From DATARH01 sp963746885 (GTDB lineage: Bacteria; Pseudomonadota; Alphaproteobacteria; ATCC43930; CGMCC-115725), in contig CAVVDM010000011.1 of NCBI GenBank assembly GCA_963746885.1, positions 124,001 through 188,000 on the forward strand: 64,000 bases of DNA, written 5' to 3'. Below the pieces are notes generated by a model. The model worked only from the letters and a program-made list of their open reading frames with translations, was not told the origin of the DNA and made no database searches. Below, piece by piece: positions 27,494 through 37,460 of this stretch; position 1 is the first letter of the stretch; each line of letters begins with the position of its first letter. The position numbers were made by a program, and so were the translations under genes.

Positions 27494-28594
27494 ATGGGCT
27501 TCAATTGCGGTATCGTCGGCCTGCCCAATGTCGGCAAGTCGACCCTGTTCAACGCGCTGACCGCAACCGCCGCGGCTGAGGCGGCGAATTATCCGTTCTG
27601 CACGATCGAGCCGAATGTCGGGCGCGTTGCGGTGCCGGACGAGCGGCTTGGCGTATGCTCGCGCCTTGCCAAATCGGCCAAGATCGTGCCGACCCAGCTC
27701 GAATTCGTCGACATCGCCGGGCTGGTGCGGGGCGCCTCACAGGGTCAGGGACTCGGCAACCAGTTCCTCGGCCACATCCGCGAGGTCGATGCGATCGCCC
27801 AGGTGCTGCGTTGCTTCGACGACGACAACGTCGTCCATGTCGAGGGTTCGGTCGATCCGATTCGCGACGCGGAAACGGTCGAGACCGAGCTGATGCTCGC
27901 CGATCTCGACAGCCTCGAGCGGCGCGCCATTGCGGTGCAAAAGCGGGTTCGCGGTGGCGAGCGCGAGGCCAAGGCGCTGATCGAGGTCATCGAGCCGGCG
28001 CTCGCCGCGCTGCGCGACGGCCGGCCCGCTCGGCGCGCCGGGGTCCCAGAGGAGCGGCAGCGCGAACTGGCAACGCTGCAACTGCTGACCGCCAAGCCGA
28101 TCCTCTACATCGCCAATGTCGACGAGGCGAACGCCGCTTCGGGCAACGGCGACAGCCGCCGGGTCGCCGACTATGCGGCACAGCATGGCGCCCCGTCGGT
28201 CGTCATCTCGGCGGCAATCGAGGCCGAGGTCGCGCATCTCGGCGACGCCGACGAGAAACGCGAGTTCCTTGCCGCGCTCGGCCTCGGCGAGACCGGGCTC
28301 GATCGCATCATCCGGGCCGGCTACGCGCTGCTCGACCTCATTACCTTCTTCACCGCCGGCCCGAAAGAGTCGCGCGCCTGGACGATCACCCGCGGCACCA
28401 AGGCGCCGCAGGCTGCCGGGGCCATCCACAGCGATTTCGAGAAGGGCTTCATCCGCGCCGAAACCATCGCTTACACCGATTTCGTCGCCTGCGGCGGCGA
28501 ACAGGGCGCCAAGGATGCCGGCCGTATGCGGCTCGAAGGCGCTGACTATGTGGTCCAGGACGGCGACATCATGCATTTCCGCTTCAACGTGTGA
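27494..28594 (+). CDS. ychF: Redox-regulated P-loop ATPase YchF
   Basis: 366 residues, intact. An OBG-family GTPase fold that prefers ATP: G1 GIVGLPNVGKST, G3 FVDIAGLVRGASQGQGLGN, the altered G4 IANVDEAN that gives ATP specificity, and a C-terminal TGS-like domain (FFTAGPKESRAWTITRG). Binds ribosomes and takes part in stress responses. The ATG at 27494 follows AAGGA. Its stop TGA overlaps a GTG that could start a 35-codon ORF. The 147 bases before it hold no clear gene. Confidence 0.95.
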   Translation: MGFNCGIVGLPNVGKSTLFNALTATAAAEAANYPFCTIEPNVGRVAVPDERLGVCSRLAKSAKIVPTQLEFVDIAGLVRGASQGQGLGNQFLGHIREVDAIAQVLRCFDDDNVVHVEGSVDPIRDAETVETELMLADLDSLERRAIAVQKRVRGGEREAKALIEVIEPALAALRDGRPARRAGVPEERQRELATLQLLTAKPILYIANVDEANAASGNGDSRRVADYAAQHGAPSVVISAAIEAEVAHLGDADEKREFLAALGLGETGLDRIIRAGYALLDLITFFTAGPKESRAWTITRGTKAPQAAGAIHSDFEKGFIRAETIAYTDFVACGGEQGAKDAGRMRLEGADYVVQDGDIMHFRFNV

Positions 28595-28698
28595 GCGACG
28601 CCGGGCTGAGCCGCGCGGCCCAGTTGGTGATCCCGATCACGCCCGGCGAGGAACGCGCAATCGAGGATTGGGCCCGGATCAAGGACGCCTTCGCCTGA
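28591..28698 (+). CDS. Possible 35-residue ORF coupled to ychF
   Basis: GTG at 28591 overlaps the ychF stop in the string GTGTGA-type junction and is followed by 34 codons ending in TGA. The peptide begins MSDAGLSRAAQLVIPITPG and ends WARIKDAFA, is acidic and has no membrane segment. The overlap could allow re-initiation. No family is recognised, and it may be chance or the remains of a frameshifted gene. Confidence 0.3.
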   Translation: MSDAGLSRAAQLVIPITPGEERAIEDWARIKDAFA

Positions 28699-28731
28699 CC
28701 GCCGCGCGGCGCCTGAGCGCGCGTGGCGCGG

Positions 28732-29356
28732 CTAGAACGCGGCGCGCGCGCCGGCTGCGTCCGCCATGAACTCCTCGTTCGATTGCGCCTGGATGTCGCC
28801 GGAGATCTGGCCGCCGCATTCGATCTCGATCTGACCGTAGCGAATGGTGCCGGACACCCGGCCGGTGGCGCGGATCAACAGCCGCTTGCGGACGATCAGG
28901 TTGCCCTCGAAGCGCCCGCGCACCTCGATCTCGTCGATTGTCGCCGAGCCCTTGAACAGCCCCGATTCGGCGATGTCGACATCGTGGCAGTTCTGCAGAT
29001 TGGCCTCGACGCTGCCTTCGACCATCAGCTTGTCGCAGGAGGTGATCTCGCCCGACAGCGAGATCTCGCGGCCGACGATCAGCTTGCGCAGATCGCCATC
29101 ATTGCGCCGCTGCGCCGCCGGGCTGGTCAGGCCGGCCGGGCCGCGGTCCCATTTCAGGCGGCCGCGCCGGTTCCCCTGGTGGCCGCGGCTGATCGGGCGC
29201 GCGCGGGCGGCACCGGTCGCCGGCGGTACCGCGCCAGCGGCGGCCACGTTGGACGGGCTGCGCCGCCGAGCGGGCCGGCTTCATCGGGATTCCCAGATCG
29301 TCAGGTGCATCCGACATCTTGCGATCCTCTGTCTCGGGTCTCTTCCGGCTGAACAT
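28732..29356 (-). CDS. Bactofilin, frameshifted
   Basis: About 207 residues after repair. The beta-helical bactofilin core runs from LRKLIVGREISLSGEI to GGQISGDIQAQ with the recurring G-x-V/I spacing of polymer-forming cytoskeletal proteins (DUF583). A disordered basic N-terminus begins MFSRKRPETEDRKM in another frame; a one-base shift near 29250 joins the two. Bactofilins place peptidoglycan enzymes and shape the cell. It overlaps the end of the EI24-like gene upstream on the same strand. Confidence 0.85.
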
Positions 29357-29409
29357 GGATGGGGTATCCCATCAGGTTGCGGTAGGGACGAGCGGCTGTC
29401 TCGACCGGA

Positions 29410-30097
29410 TTACAAAGCCGAGAGTTGCGGCTCATAGGCCGCAACCCTGCGAACAGGTGTACCATCAAAGCGGTGGCGATCACCGGGGCGACCAGGTTGA
29501 CGAGCGGCACCGCGAACAGCCCGGCAATCGCCACGCCGCCGAGAAACACACGCCCGCCAAAGCGACGCCGCACCGCTCGGGTTGCCGATCGGGTCAAGCC
29601 AGCGCAACGCGACCACCTCAAAATATGCGCGGCCAAGAAGGTATCCGTTCAGAGCCAGAAAAACAAAAAGATTTATCCCCGGCATCAACACATAAGCCGG
29701 CAACGCCAAGAGGTTGAGAGGATGGTGAGCCCATCAGCCGAACGTCGTGCTCGTCGTTTCGCAAATTGAGGCGCGGCGCGGCGGACCCCGGCCCGGATAG
29801 TCGAGTTTTTCAACCGCATCGGCAACCGGTCGAGGAAAAAGCCGAGAACCATGGTGATGACCGCCGGAAACAACAGCCAGCTCACCACCCCAACCGCAAC
29901 GGCACCCAGCAGGTCGATCCACCCAATTGAGCGGGCGCCAGCCGAACCGAGCGCCGTGTGGTCCAGGACCAGCGCCACCGCGAGCCACAGCACAGCGAAA
30001 CTCGCCGCGGCGAGAGCAAGGCCGAGCCGACACGATGCGGCGCAGCGGCCGGAGCGCGCAGGTCGGCGACAGGGCGCGGAGAAGCGCGGTCAAACAT
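29410..30097 (-). CDS. EI24/CysZ-like membrane protein, several frameshifts
   Basis: About 230 residues spread over three frames. Starts MFDRASPRPVADLRAP, then membrane helices LWLAVALVLDHTAL, DLLGAVAVGVVSWLLFPAVI, the conserved FFLDR followed by LDYPGRGPP, ALPAYVLMPGINLFVFLALN and GYLLGRAYFEVVALRWLDP, then RRFGGRVFLGGVAIAGLF. This order is typical of EI24-domain proteins (CysZ, sulfate permease-like). At least four single-base shifts are needed. Function beyond the family is unclear; a stop near 29410 is assumed. Confidence 0.7.
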
Positions 30098-30190
30098 GCG
30101 CGGCGGCTTGTACGCGAACGCGCCGCGATCCGCCAAGCTGGCGGATCCGTCGCCGCGCGGCGCTTGTCGCGCTCGTGGCGCGAATGCCCC

Positions 30191-30196
30191 TATACT
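30191..30196 (+). promoter_or_regulatory. Possible -10 element before the PfkB kinase
   Basis: TATACT lies 37 bases before the presumed ATG of the kinase in the gap between divergent genes. No convincing -35 is seen at the right distance. Confidence 0.3.
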
Positions 30197-30232
30197 GCGC
30201 CGCCTTCACGCATAGAATGTGGAGCGCTGCGG

Positions 30233-31229
30233 ATGGAAGCTGCCACGCATCGATGTCGTCGGCATCGGCAATGCGATTGTCGAGTGTATCGCGCATGCCG
30301 ACGAGCGTTCATCGCCGCGGGAGGGTCTCGCCAAGGGCGCGATGACTCTGATCGATGCCGAGCGTGCCGAGGCGCTGTACGCCAAGATGGGGCCGGGAAT
30401 CGAGAGTTCGGGCGGGTCGGCCGGCAACACGATGGCCGGGATCGCCTCGCTCGGCGGCAGGGGCGGCCTATATCGGCAAGGTGCGCGACGACTGCTCGGC
30501 GAGCGTCTTCCGCCACGACATGACCGTCGATCGGGATCGCTTCGATACCGCGGCCGCGACCGCGGGCCGGGCACCGCGCGTTGCCTGATCTTGGTCACCC
30601 CGGACGGGCAGCGCACGATGGGCACCTATCTCGGCGCCTGCGTCGATCTCGGCCCGGAGGATATCGACCCGAGCGCTGATCGGCGCCGCCAAGGTAACCT
30701 ACTCTCGAAGGCTATCTGTTCGATCCGCCGCGCGCGCAAGCAGGCCTTCCGCGCCGCCGCGGCGATCGCCCATGCCGCCGGGCGGCGGGTCGCGCTCTCG
30801 CTGTCCGATCCGTTTTGCGTGGGCCGCCACCGCGCCGAGTTTCTCGAGCTGGTATGGGCGAGATCGATATCCTGTTCGCCAACGAGGTGGAGATCTGCTC
30901 GCTCTACGAGACTGACGATTTCCCCAAGCGGCGGCGGCGGTGCGCGGTCATGTCGAGATCGCCGCGCTGACCCGCAGCGCGCAGGGCAGCGTGATCCTGG
31001 CCGAAGGGAGGCGCACACGATCGGCGCCGCGCCGGTCGAGCGGGTCGTCGATACCACCGGCGCCGGCGATCTTTATGCCGCAGGTATGCTATTCGGCTTG
31101 ACCCGCGGGCTGCCGCTTCCCACGTGTGGAGCAGTCGGCAGCCTGTGTGCTGCCGAAATCATCAGCCATGTCGGCGCGCGGCCGGAAGCGGCGCTTCACG
31201 AAATCGTCGCAGCGGCGGGGGTAATCTGA
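30233..31229 (+). CDS. PfkB family carbohydrate kinase, adenosine kinase-like, frameshifted
   Basis: About 330 residues after repair. IDVVGIGNAIVECIAHADE at the start, SSGGSAGNTMAGIASLGG, LILVTPDGQRTMGTYLG, and the anion-hole/catalytic motif VVDTTGAGDLYAAG near the C-terminus are those of the adenosine kinase-like ribokinase group common in alphaproteobacteria. At least five single-base changes interrupt it (about 30247, 30460-30560, 30690, 30860, 30930). A start at ATG 30233 with GGAG nine bases upstream would also need one base removed. Likely salvages a nucleoside or phosphorylates a sugar. Confidence 0.78.
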
Positions 31230-31293
31230 GCATCCGGCTCCGCTTGCCGATACGCGCCACCGCGAAGGGTGTCGCCGCAGTAACGTCAGGACC

Positions 31294-33130
31294 ATGGATA
31301 TCCGCAATATCGCGATCATCGCGCATGTCGATCATGGCAAGACGACGCTGGTCGACCAACTGCTGCGCCAGAGCGGCTTGTTCCGCGCCAACCAGCAGGT
31401 CGCCGAGCGCGCCCTCGATTCGAACGAACTCGAACGCGAGCGCGGCATTACGATCCTGGCGAAATGCACCTCGCTGGTTGGGCGCGGACGCGACGTGCGC
31501 ATCAACATCGTCGATACGCCCGGGCCACGCCGATTTCGGCGGCGAGGTCGAGCGCATCCTCAGCATGGTCGACGGCGTCCTCGTGCTGGTCGATGCCGCC
31601 GAGGGGCCGATGCCGCAGACCAAGTTCGTCGTCGCCAAGGCGCTGGCGCGCGGCCTCCAGCCGATCGTCGTCATCAACAAGGTCGATCGGCCGGACGCCC
31701 GCCCGGAAGCGGTGCATAACGAGATCTTCGACCTGTTCGCGCTGCTGGACGCCGACGAGGCGCAGCTCGATTTTCCGACCCTGTTCGCCTCGGGCCGCGA
31801 CGGCTGGGCGGTCGCCGAGCTCGATGCGCCGCGGCGCGATCTGGCGCCGCTGTTCGATCTGATCGTGGCGCATGTCCCGCCGGCGCGAGGGGGAGCCGAC
31901 CCGGACGCGCCGTTCGCGATGCTGGCGACGACGCTCGACTACGATCCCGTATCTCGGGCGGGTGCTGACCGGGCTGATCCATTCCGGGACGCGCGCATCA
32001 ACATGCCGGTCAAGGCGCTGGCGCGCGACGGGCGGATGATCGAGCAGGCGCGGCTGACCAAGCTGCTGGCCTATCGCGGGCTCGAACGCCAGCCGATCGA
32101 CGAGGCCCGCGCCGGCGACATCATCGCGGTGGCCGGGCTTGCCCTGACCACGGTCGCCGACACGCTGTGCGCGCCGGAGGTGACGAGGCGCTGCGCGGCC
32201 GACCCGATCGACCCGCCGACCCTGGCGATGACGTTTTCGGTCAACGACAGCCCGCTCGCCGGGCGCGACGGCGTCAAGGTGACCTCGCGGATGATCGCCG
32301 AGCGTCTCTACCGCGAGGCCGAGGGCAATGTCGCGATCAGGGTGCAGGAGAACGCCGCAGAAGGACGCGGTCGAGGTCGCCGGGCGCGGCGAATTGCAGC
32401 TCGGCGTGCTGATCGAGACGATGCGCCGCGAGGGGTTCGAGCTGTCGATCTCGCGTCCGCGCGTGCTGTTCAAGCACCGATCCGGCAACCGGCCAGCGGC
32501 TCGAACCGATCGAGGAGGCATCGTCGATGTCGACGAGGAATTCGCCGGCATCGTCGTCGACAAGATGAGCCGCCGCAAGGCCGAGATGCAGGAGATGCGG
32601 CCCTCGGGCGGCGGCAAACTGCGGCTGTCGTTCCTGGTGCCGACGCGCGGCCTGATCGGCTATCACGGCGAGTTCCTCACCGATACCCGCGGCAGCGGGG
32701 TGATGAGCCGGCTGTTTCACGGCTATGCGCCGTACAAGGGCCCGATCGAGGGGCGGATCAACGGCGTCCTGATCTCGACGGCGGGCGGGGCCGCGGTCGC
32801 CTATGCGCTGTGGAACCTGGAGGAGCGCGGGTCGATGTTCGTCTCGCCGGGCGATGCGATCTATCCGGGATGATCGTCGGCGCGCACAGCCGCGACAACG
32901 ACCTCGAAGTCAATCCGCGCAAGGGCAAGCAGCTCACCAATATCCGCACGACCTCGAAGGACGAAGCGGTGCGCCTGACCCCGCCGATCCAGATGAGCCT
33001 CGAAGAGGCGATCGCCTATATCGCCGACGACGAACTGGTCGAGGTGACGCCGAAGGCGATCCGCCTGCGCAAGCGCCTGCTCGACGCCAACGACCGGCGC
33101 CGGGCGAACCGCGCCGCCGCGGCGGAGTGA
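31294..33130 (+). CDS. typA: Ribosome-binding translational GTPase TypA/BipA, frameshifted
   Basis: About 610 residues after repair. G1 AHVDHGKTTLVDQLL, switch I GITILAKC, G3 NIVDTPG|HADFGGEVER, G4 VINKVDRPDARP, then the domain III and C-terminal regions (GRGELQLGVLIETMRREGFE, VPTRGLIGYHGEFLTDTRG, IGAHSRDNDLEVNPRKGKQ-like end). Shifts are needed near 31524, 31955, 31990, 32175-32200, 32355, 32485, 32512 and 32872, both insertions and deletions. Acts in ribosome assembly at low temperature and stress. Every conserved block is present, so loss of function is unlikely. Confidence 0.9.
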
Positions 33131-34412
33131 CGCCCGGCGGGACGGCGGCGCGCGCCAGCGCCGTGACCGCGAACAGCGCGAGGGCCGAGCGTGCCGATCC
33201 ACCATTCCTCCCAGATGCCCCAGCCGGCCACGACGACGACGAGCGCCGCGGTCAGGCTGCCGCCGGCGGCGGCGGCATAGAGCGGCGGCCACGGCGCCTC
33301 GGCGAGGCGCAGCCACAGCAACCCGACGAACAGCGCGAACAAAGCCGCGCCGGGTGCGCCGAGTTCGAGCCAGAGCTGCAGCGCCGCGTCGTGCGGGTGC
33401 AGCGGCAGCCAGTTCTCCCCGGGCCGGATCTCGTCCTTGCCGCCGGGGATCGCCCGCGCCGAATCGAGGCCCCAGCCGATAAACGGCCGCTCGGCGATGC
33501 GGTCGCCGGCAAAGGACCAGATCAACAGCCGGTGCCCGGCCGATTCCTTGAACGCCATCGACGGTCGCGAAAACGCCCGGGAGTCGCACCAGATTCGCGG
33601 CAAGGTCAGCGGTGCCGTGACGATGGCGAGGACCGCGAGGGCCGCCGCAATTCGGCGCCACGCGTGCCGCGGCGCAGGTAGAGCAGCGCCGCGGCCGGTA
33701 GGCTGAGCGCAAAGGCAAACTTCGCCGTCGTGTCGTCGAGCAGGTAGACGGTGGCGACCATCACCGCCGTCGCCAGCGCCGCCGCGAGGCATGCGGCCGC
33801 GGCAGAACATCGCCGCGCCGACCGGCAACGCCAGCAGGGCCAGCCAGACGGAAAGCTGGTTGAGACGTGGCATCGCAAAGCCGCGGATCGTAACATAGCG
33901 GCTCAAACCGCCTTGGCTGGCGGCATCCCCCGCGGCGACCGCGATGCCAACGATCGCCCCGGCGACAAGCAGCAAGAGCAGCCGGCGCGGCGCGACAAGC
34001 CGGCCCGCCGCCCCGGCGAGCGCCAACGCGGCGACAAAAAGGCCGCTGAGCCGCGCGTCGAGAACGAGGCTGCGCCAGGGGTCGATCGACCACGCGGCCG
34101 GAGAGCCCGCCCCACAGCGCCAGGATGCCGAGAAGCGCGGCTGGGAACGTAGAGTTCGGGGCGGCGGTAAGGCGGATTGGCGGCGATCAGCCCGGCGGCG
34201 CACAGCCCGGCAAACCCGGCCAGCGGCGCGGCCCCGCGCGGCACCAGGGCGAGCAGCGGCGGCAGCACCAGCGCGCAAAGGCCGAGCCCCGCTTCCAGCC
34301 AGCCGCCGGCCGCCGCTCTGCCGTCGAGCGCTCGATTTGACTTCGCGGGCTCGCTCCGTATAGTGCTGCCCTTTCCCAAGAACGTGGGCGTAAGCCCCGG
34401 CCTCCGCGTCAC
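33130..34412 (-). CDS. O-antigen ligase-like (Wzy/WaaL) membrane protein, frameshifted
   Basis: About 420 residues with ten or more membrane helices in alternating frames. The diagnostic Wzy_C segment is clear: RLLIWSFAGDRIAERPFIGWGLDSA, then WLPLHPHDAALQLWLELGAPGAALF, including the periplasmic HPHD/H motif of O-antigen ligases and polymerases. The N-terminal helices (LCALVLPPLLALV, VLDARLSGLFVAALALAGAA) are also readable. Shifts near 33660, 33800, 34100 and 34140 were noted, and the 3' end near typA is not certain. It is divergent from rpsD. (No run longer than a short motif is essential to the call.). Confidence 0.75.
34337..34364 (+). promoter_or_regulatory. Promoter for rpsD
   Basis: TTGACT (34337-34342) and TATAGT (34359-34364) are 16 bases apart, close to consensus. 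A start near 34371 leaves a leader of about 90 bases before the rpsD ATG, long enough for a folded control element such as S4 autoregulation, but no known structure was recognised. Confidence 0.6.
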
Positions 34413-34462
34413 TGCCTGGCGGCACTATTGGGACAACAACAAGCTGAAAGCGGAACGGCTTC

Positions 34463-35083
34463 ATGAGCAAGCGCGACGGAATCGAAGTACAAGATCAACC
34501 GCCGTCTCGGCGTCAATCTGTGGGGCCGCTCGAAGAGCCCGCTCAACCGCCGCGAATACGGGCCCGGCCAGCACGGCCAGCGGCGCAAGAAGCCGTCGGA
34601 TTACGGCACCCAGCTCGCCGCCAAGCAGAAGCTCAAGGGCTATTACGCCAATATCGGCGAGCGCCAGTTCCGCCGCCTCTATGAAGAGGCGGTGCGGCGG
34701 CGCGGCGACACCGGCGAGAACCTGATCGAGTTGCTGGAACGCCGGCTCGATGCGGTCGGTCTATCGCATGAAGTTCGCGCCGACCCCGTTCGCCGCGCGC
34801 CAGCTGATCAACCACGGCCATGTGCTGGTCAACGGCAGGCGGGTCAATATCCGCTCCTGCCAAGCTGAGCGACGGCGACGACGATCGAGCTGCGGCCGAA
34901 GGCCAAGGAAATGGCGGTGGTTCTCGAGGCGGACGCAGTCGAGCGAGCGCGACGTGCCCGATTACATCGAAATCGACCACGAGCGCATGCGCGGCAAATT
35001 CATCCGCGCGCCGAAGCTGGCCGACGTGCCCTATCCGGTGACGATGGAACCCAACCTCGTCATCGAATATCTATTCGCGCTGA
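34463..35083 (+). CDS. rpsD: 30S ribosomal protein S4, frameshifted
   Basis: About 205 residues after repair. Starts MSKRDG, then SKYKINRRLGVNLWG in the next frame, REYGPGQHGQRRKKPSDYG, the S4 RNA-binding domain RLDAVVYRMKFAPTP and RQLINHGHVLVNGRRVNIRS, and the C-terminal PDYIEIDHERMRGKFIRAP ending near VIEYYSR. Extra single bases are found near 34481, 34760, 34860, 34887, 34943 and 35071. The gene is essential, so these must be errors in the sequence. It nucleates 30S assembly. Confidence 0.93.
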
Positions 35084-35214
35084 CGCCTCCGTGCGCGACG
35101 TCCCGGCGCCGCAGGCGACCCACCGCATCCGGGCGTCCGAGTGGTCTGATTTGGGCCCCGGCTTACACCGGGTACGAATTCGTAGCGCAGCTGGCCGCAT
35201 CACCGGGGGTTGCG

Positions 35215-36518
35215 ATGCTGTCGCTGCACCTCTCGATCGTACTTCTTCTGATTCTGCTGAACGGGTTTTTCGCGATGGCCGAGATCGCGCTGGTTTCGGC
35301 GCGGCCGGCGCGGCTGCAGCCGCTGGCGCCGAGGGCAGCCGCGGCGCCGAGGCGGCGCTCGAGTTGAAGGCCGATCCCGTCGCGGCTGCTCGCGACGGTG
35401 CAGATCGGGATCACGGTGATCGCGGTGTTGTCCGGCACCTTCGGCGAGGCGACTCTCGGCGACTCGCTGCAGCATTATCTCGTCGGCAGCGGCGGTTTCC
35501 TGCCGCAATACGCCCACGCCATCGCGATGGCGGTGGTGGTGATCGGCATCTCCTATTTCTCGATGATCCTCGGCGAACTGGTGCCGAAGCGGGTGGCGCT
35601 GCTCCATCCCGAGCGCATCGCCAGCGCGCTGGCGCGGTTCATGCGCGCTTTGGCGCGGATCGGCGCGCCGATCGAATGGCTGCTCAGCGCGACGGCCGAT
35701 CTGATCCTGCGGCTGTTGCCGATGCGCGGCGAGGCGGCCTCGGTCACCGACGAGGAGATCGGCTTCATGCTGCGCGAGGGGGTGGCGTCCGGGCATATTC
35801 CGCCGGCGAAACCGCGATCGTCGAGATGGCGCTGCGGCTCGGCGACCGCCGGGTCAGCGCGGTAATGACGCCGCGCACGCAGATCGAGTTCCTCGATCTC
35901 GACGACCCGATCGAAGAAATCCGGCGGCAAATCTCGCGACAGCGCCTTTTCGCGGTTTCCGGTGTTGCAGGGCGGCACCCACGCGCTTGCCGGCATCGTC
36001 CAGGTCAAGGACCTGCTCGAGACGGCGCTGGCCGGCAAGCCGTTCGATTTGCGCGCGGCGATACGCACGCCGCTGTTTCTGCCAACACGGTGACCGTGCT
36101 GCGTGCGCTCGAAGTGTTCAAGACTACCGGCGAGGCGCTGGCGCTGATCGTCGACGAATATGGCGACCTCGAAGGGCTGGTGACCCTGCACGATATCTTG
36201 CAGGCGCTGGTCGGCGAGTGCCGGGCGGCGCCGATGCCGATCCGCGCGTCGTGCATCGCGACGACGGCAGCTGGCTGTTCGACGGCATGGTGGCGCTCGA
36301 CGAGGTGAAGCAGGCGCTGCGCGTGTCCACAATTGCCGGGCGAGGATCCCGATTTCCATACGCTCGGCGGCTATCTGATGGCGCGGCTCAATCGCGTGCC
36401 GGCGGTTGCCGACCAGGTCACCGCCGGCGGCTACCGGTTCGAGGTCGTCGAGATGGACGGACGGCGCGTCGACCGCGTGCTGGTCGTGCTGGTCAGGGCG
36501 AAAGGCATGCGGACGTGA
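35215..36518 (+). CDS. Hemolysin C/CorC family transporter-like protein (CNNM + CBS + CorC domains), frameshifted
   Basis: About 430 residues after repair. Three or four N-terminal helices of a CNNM domain (LHLSIVLLLILLNGFFAMAE, VQIGITVIAVLSGTFGE, FSMILGELVPKRVAL), then paired CBS domains (RVSAVMTPRTQIEFLDLDD, VFKTTGEALALIVDEYGDLE, GLVTLHDILQALVGE) and a C-terminal CorC/HlyC domain (FHTLGGYLMARL). Members are linked to magnesium or cobalt efflux and membrane stress. Shifts near 35335, 35375, 35810, 35955, 36065, 36225 and 36335. Confidence 0.85.
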
Positions 36519-36561
36519 CCGGCGCCGACTTCGGCGGAGCCTGATCGGCCGCTGCTCGGGG

Positions 36562-37460
36562 TCATGCCATAAGCGGCAGCAACTCGGCCAAAACGATGGC
36601 GCCGTACTCGCCGTTCATATGCCGGTACTCCTCCGGCGCGTGCCTCAGATCATAGCGCCGGCTCAGGCGCACCGACCCCGCCGAATACCGGCGCTGCGTG
36701 AACAGCTGGCCGCTCAGGGTCGGCTTCGGCTGGACCAGGAAGTGAAAATCCGGTGTGGAAGATGCTCGACGATCCGGAAAAAGTCGCCGCCAGCGGGGCG
36801 TCGTCGCCAATGGCGACGACGGCGCGCCACCACGATGCGACGCTGCGCCAGAACTCCGTCGTCTCATCCTCGGGCTGCCGGCGGCGGCGCAGCAGGCGGC
36901 CCGTCAGGCCGCCGCCGACGCTAATAAGGCGCCCCGCATCCGCAGGGCGAACTGCCGCTGTCGCCGTAGCGCCATCCGCGTCGAGGACCTGGTCGCTCGG
37001 TCGCGGTTGCGCGATGCCCCATAGGCGCGGCCCGCTTTCCCGGATCCTTGCCAAGGTGCAAAAGAAGGCCGAGCGGCGGAGATTTCCCAGCACGGCTTCC
37101 TCGAACACGGCTTCGGATACCAGCGTGGATGTTTCGGCACGATTGCGATGTCGCTCCGAGCGCATTTGCGAGTAGGCGAGAAGCAACGGTTCCAGGCTGA
37201 ATTCCTTATCCCGACCAGCACGACGTCGCTGTATTCGCTCAGATCGATTGCCGCCTTGCCGCCCGACGTCCAACGAAATTCTGCCGGAGCGTGTCGTTGG
37301 CCGGAACAAGGCAGCTGCCAACGCGACAGGTGTCGCCGATGCTGCCGATGTGGCTGGCAAAGAAATCGACCGAGACATCGCGATACTGCAGCTTGACCCG
37401 TTCCCAGCCGAGCTTGATCGCGGCGAGGTGCGAGTTGCCGATAAAGCAGCACTTGGTCAT
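36562..37460 (-). CDS. SGNH-like protein paired with GSCFA gene, frameshifted
   Basis: About 295 residues after repair. Begins MTKCCFIGNSHLAAIKLG, with the GNSH block that matches the nucleophile block of SGNH-fold enzymes, then DVSVDFFASHIGSIGD and YSDVVLVGIRNSAWN; the C-terminus reads HAPEEYRHMNGEYGAIVL, where the His could be the distal catalytic residue. Its ATG overlaps the stop of the GSCFA gene (ATGA). Shifts near 37260, 37110 and 36770. No confident family; the operon suggests work on a surface polysaccharide or glycolipid. Confidence 0.6.
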
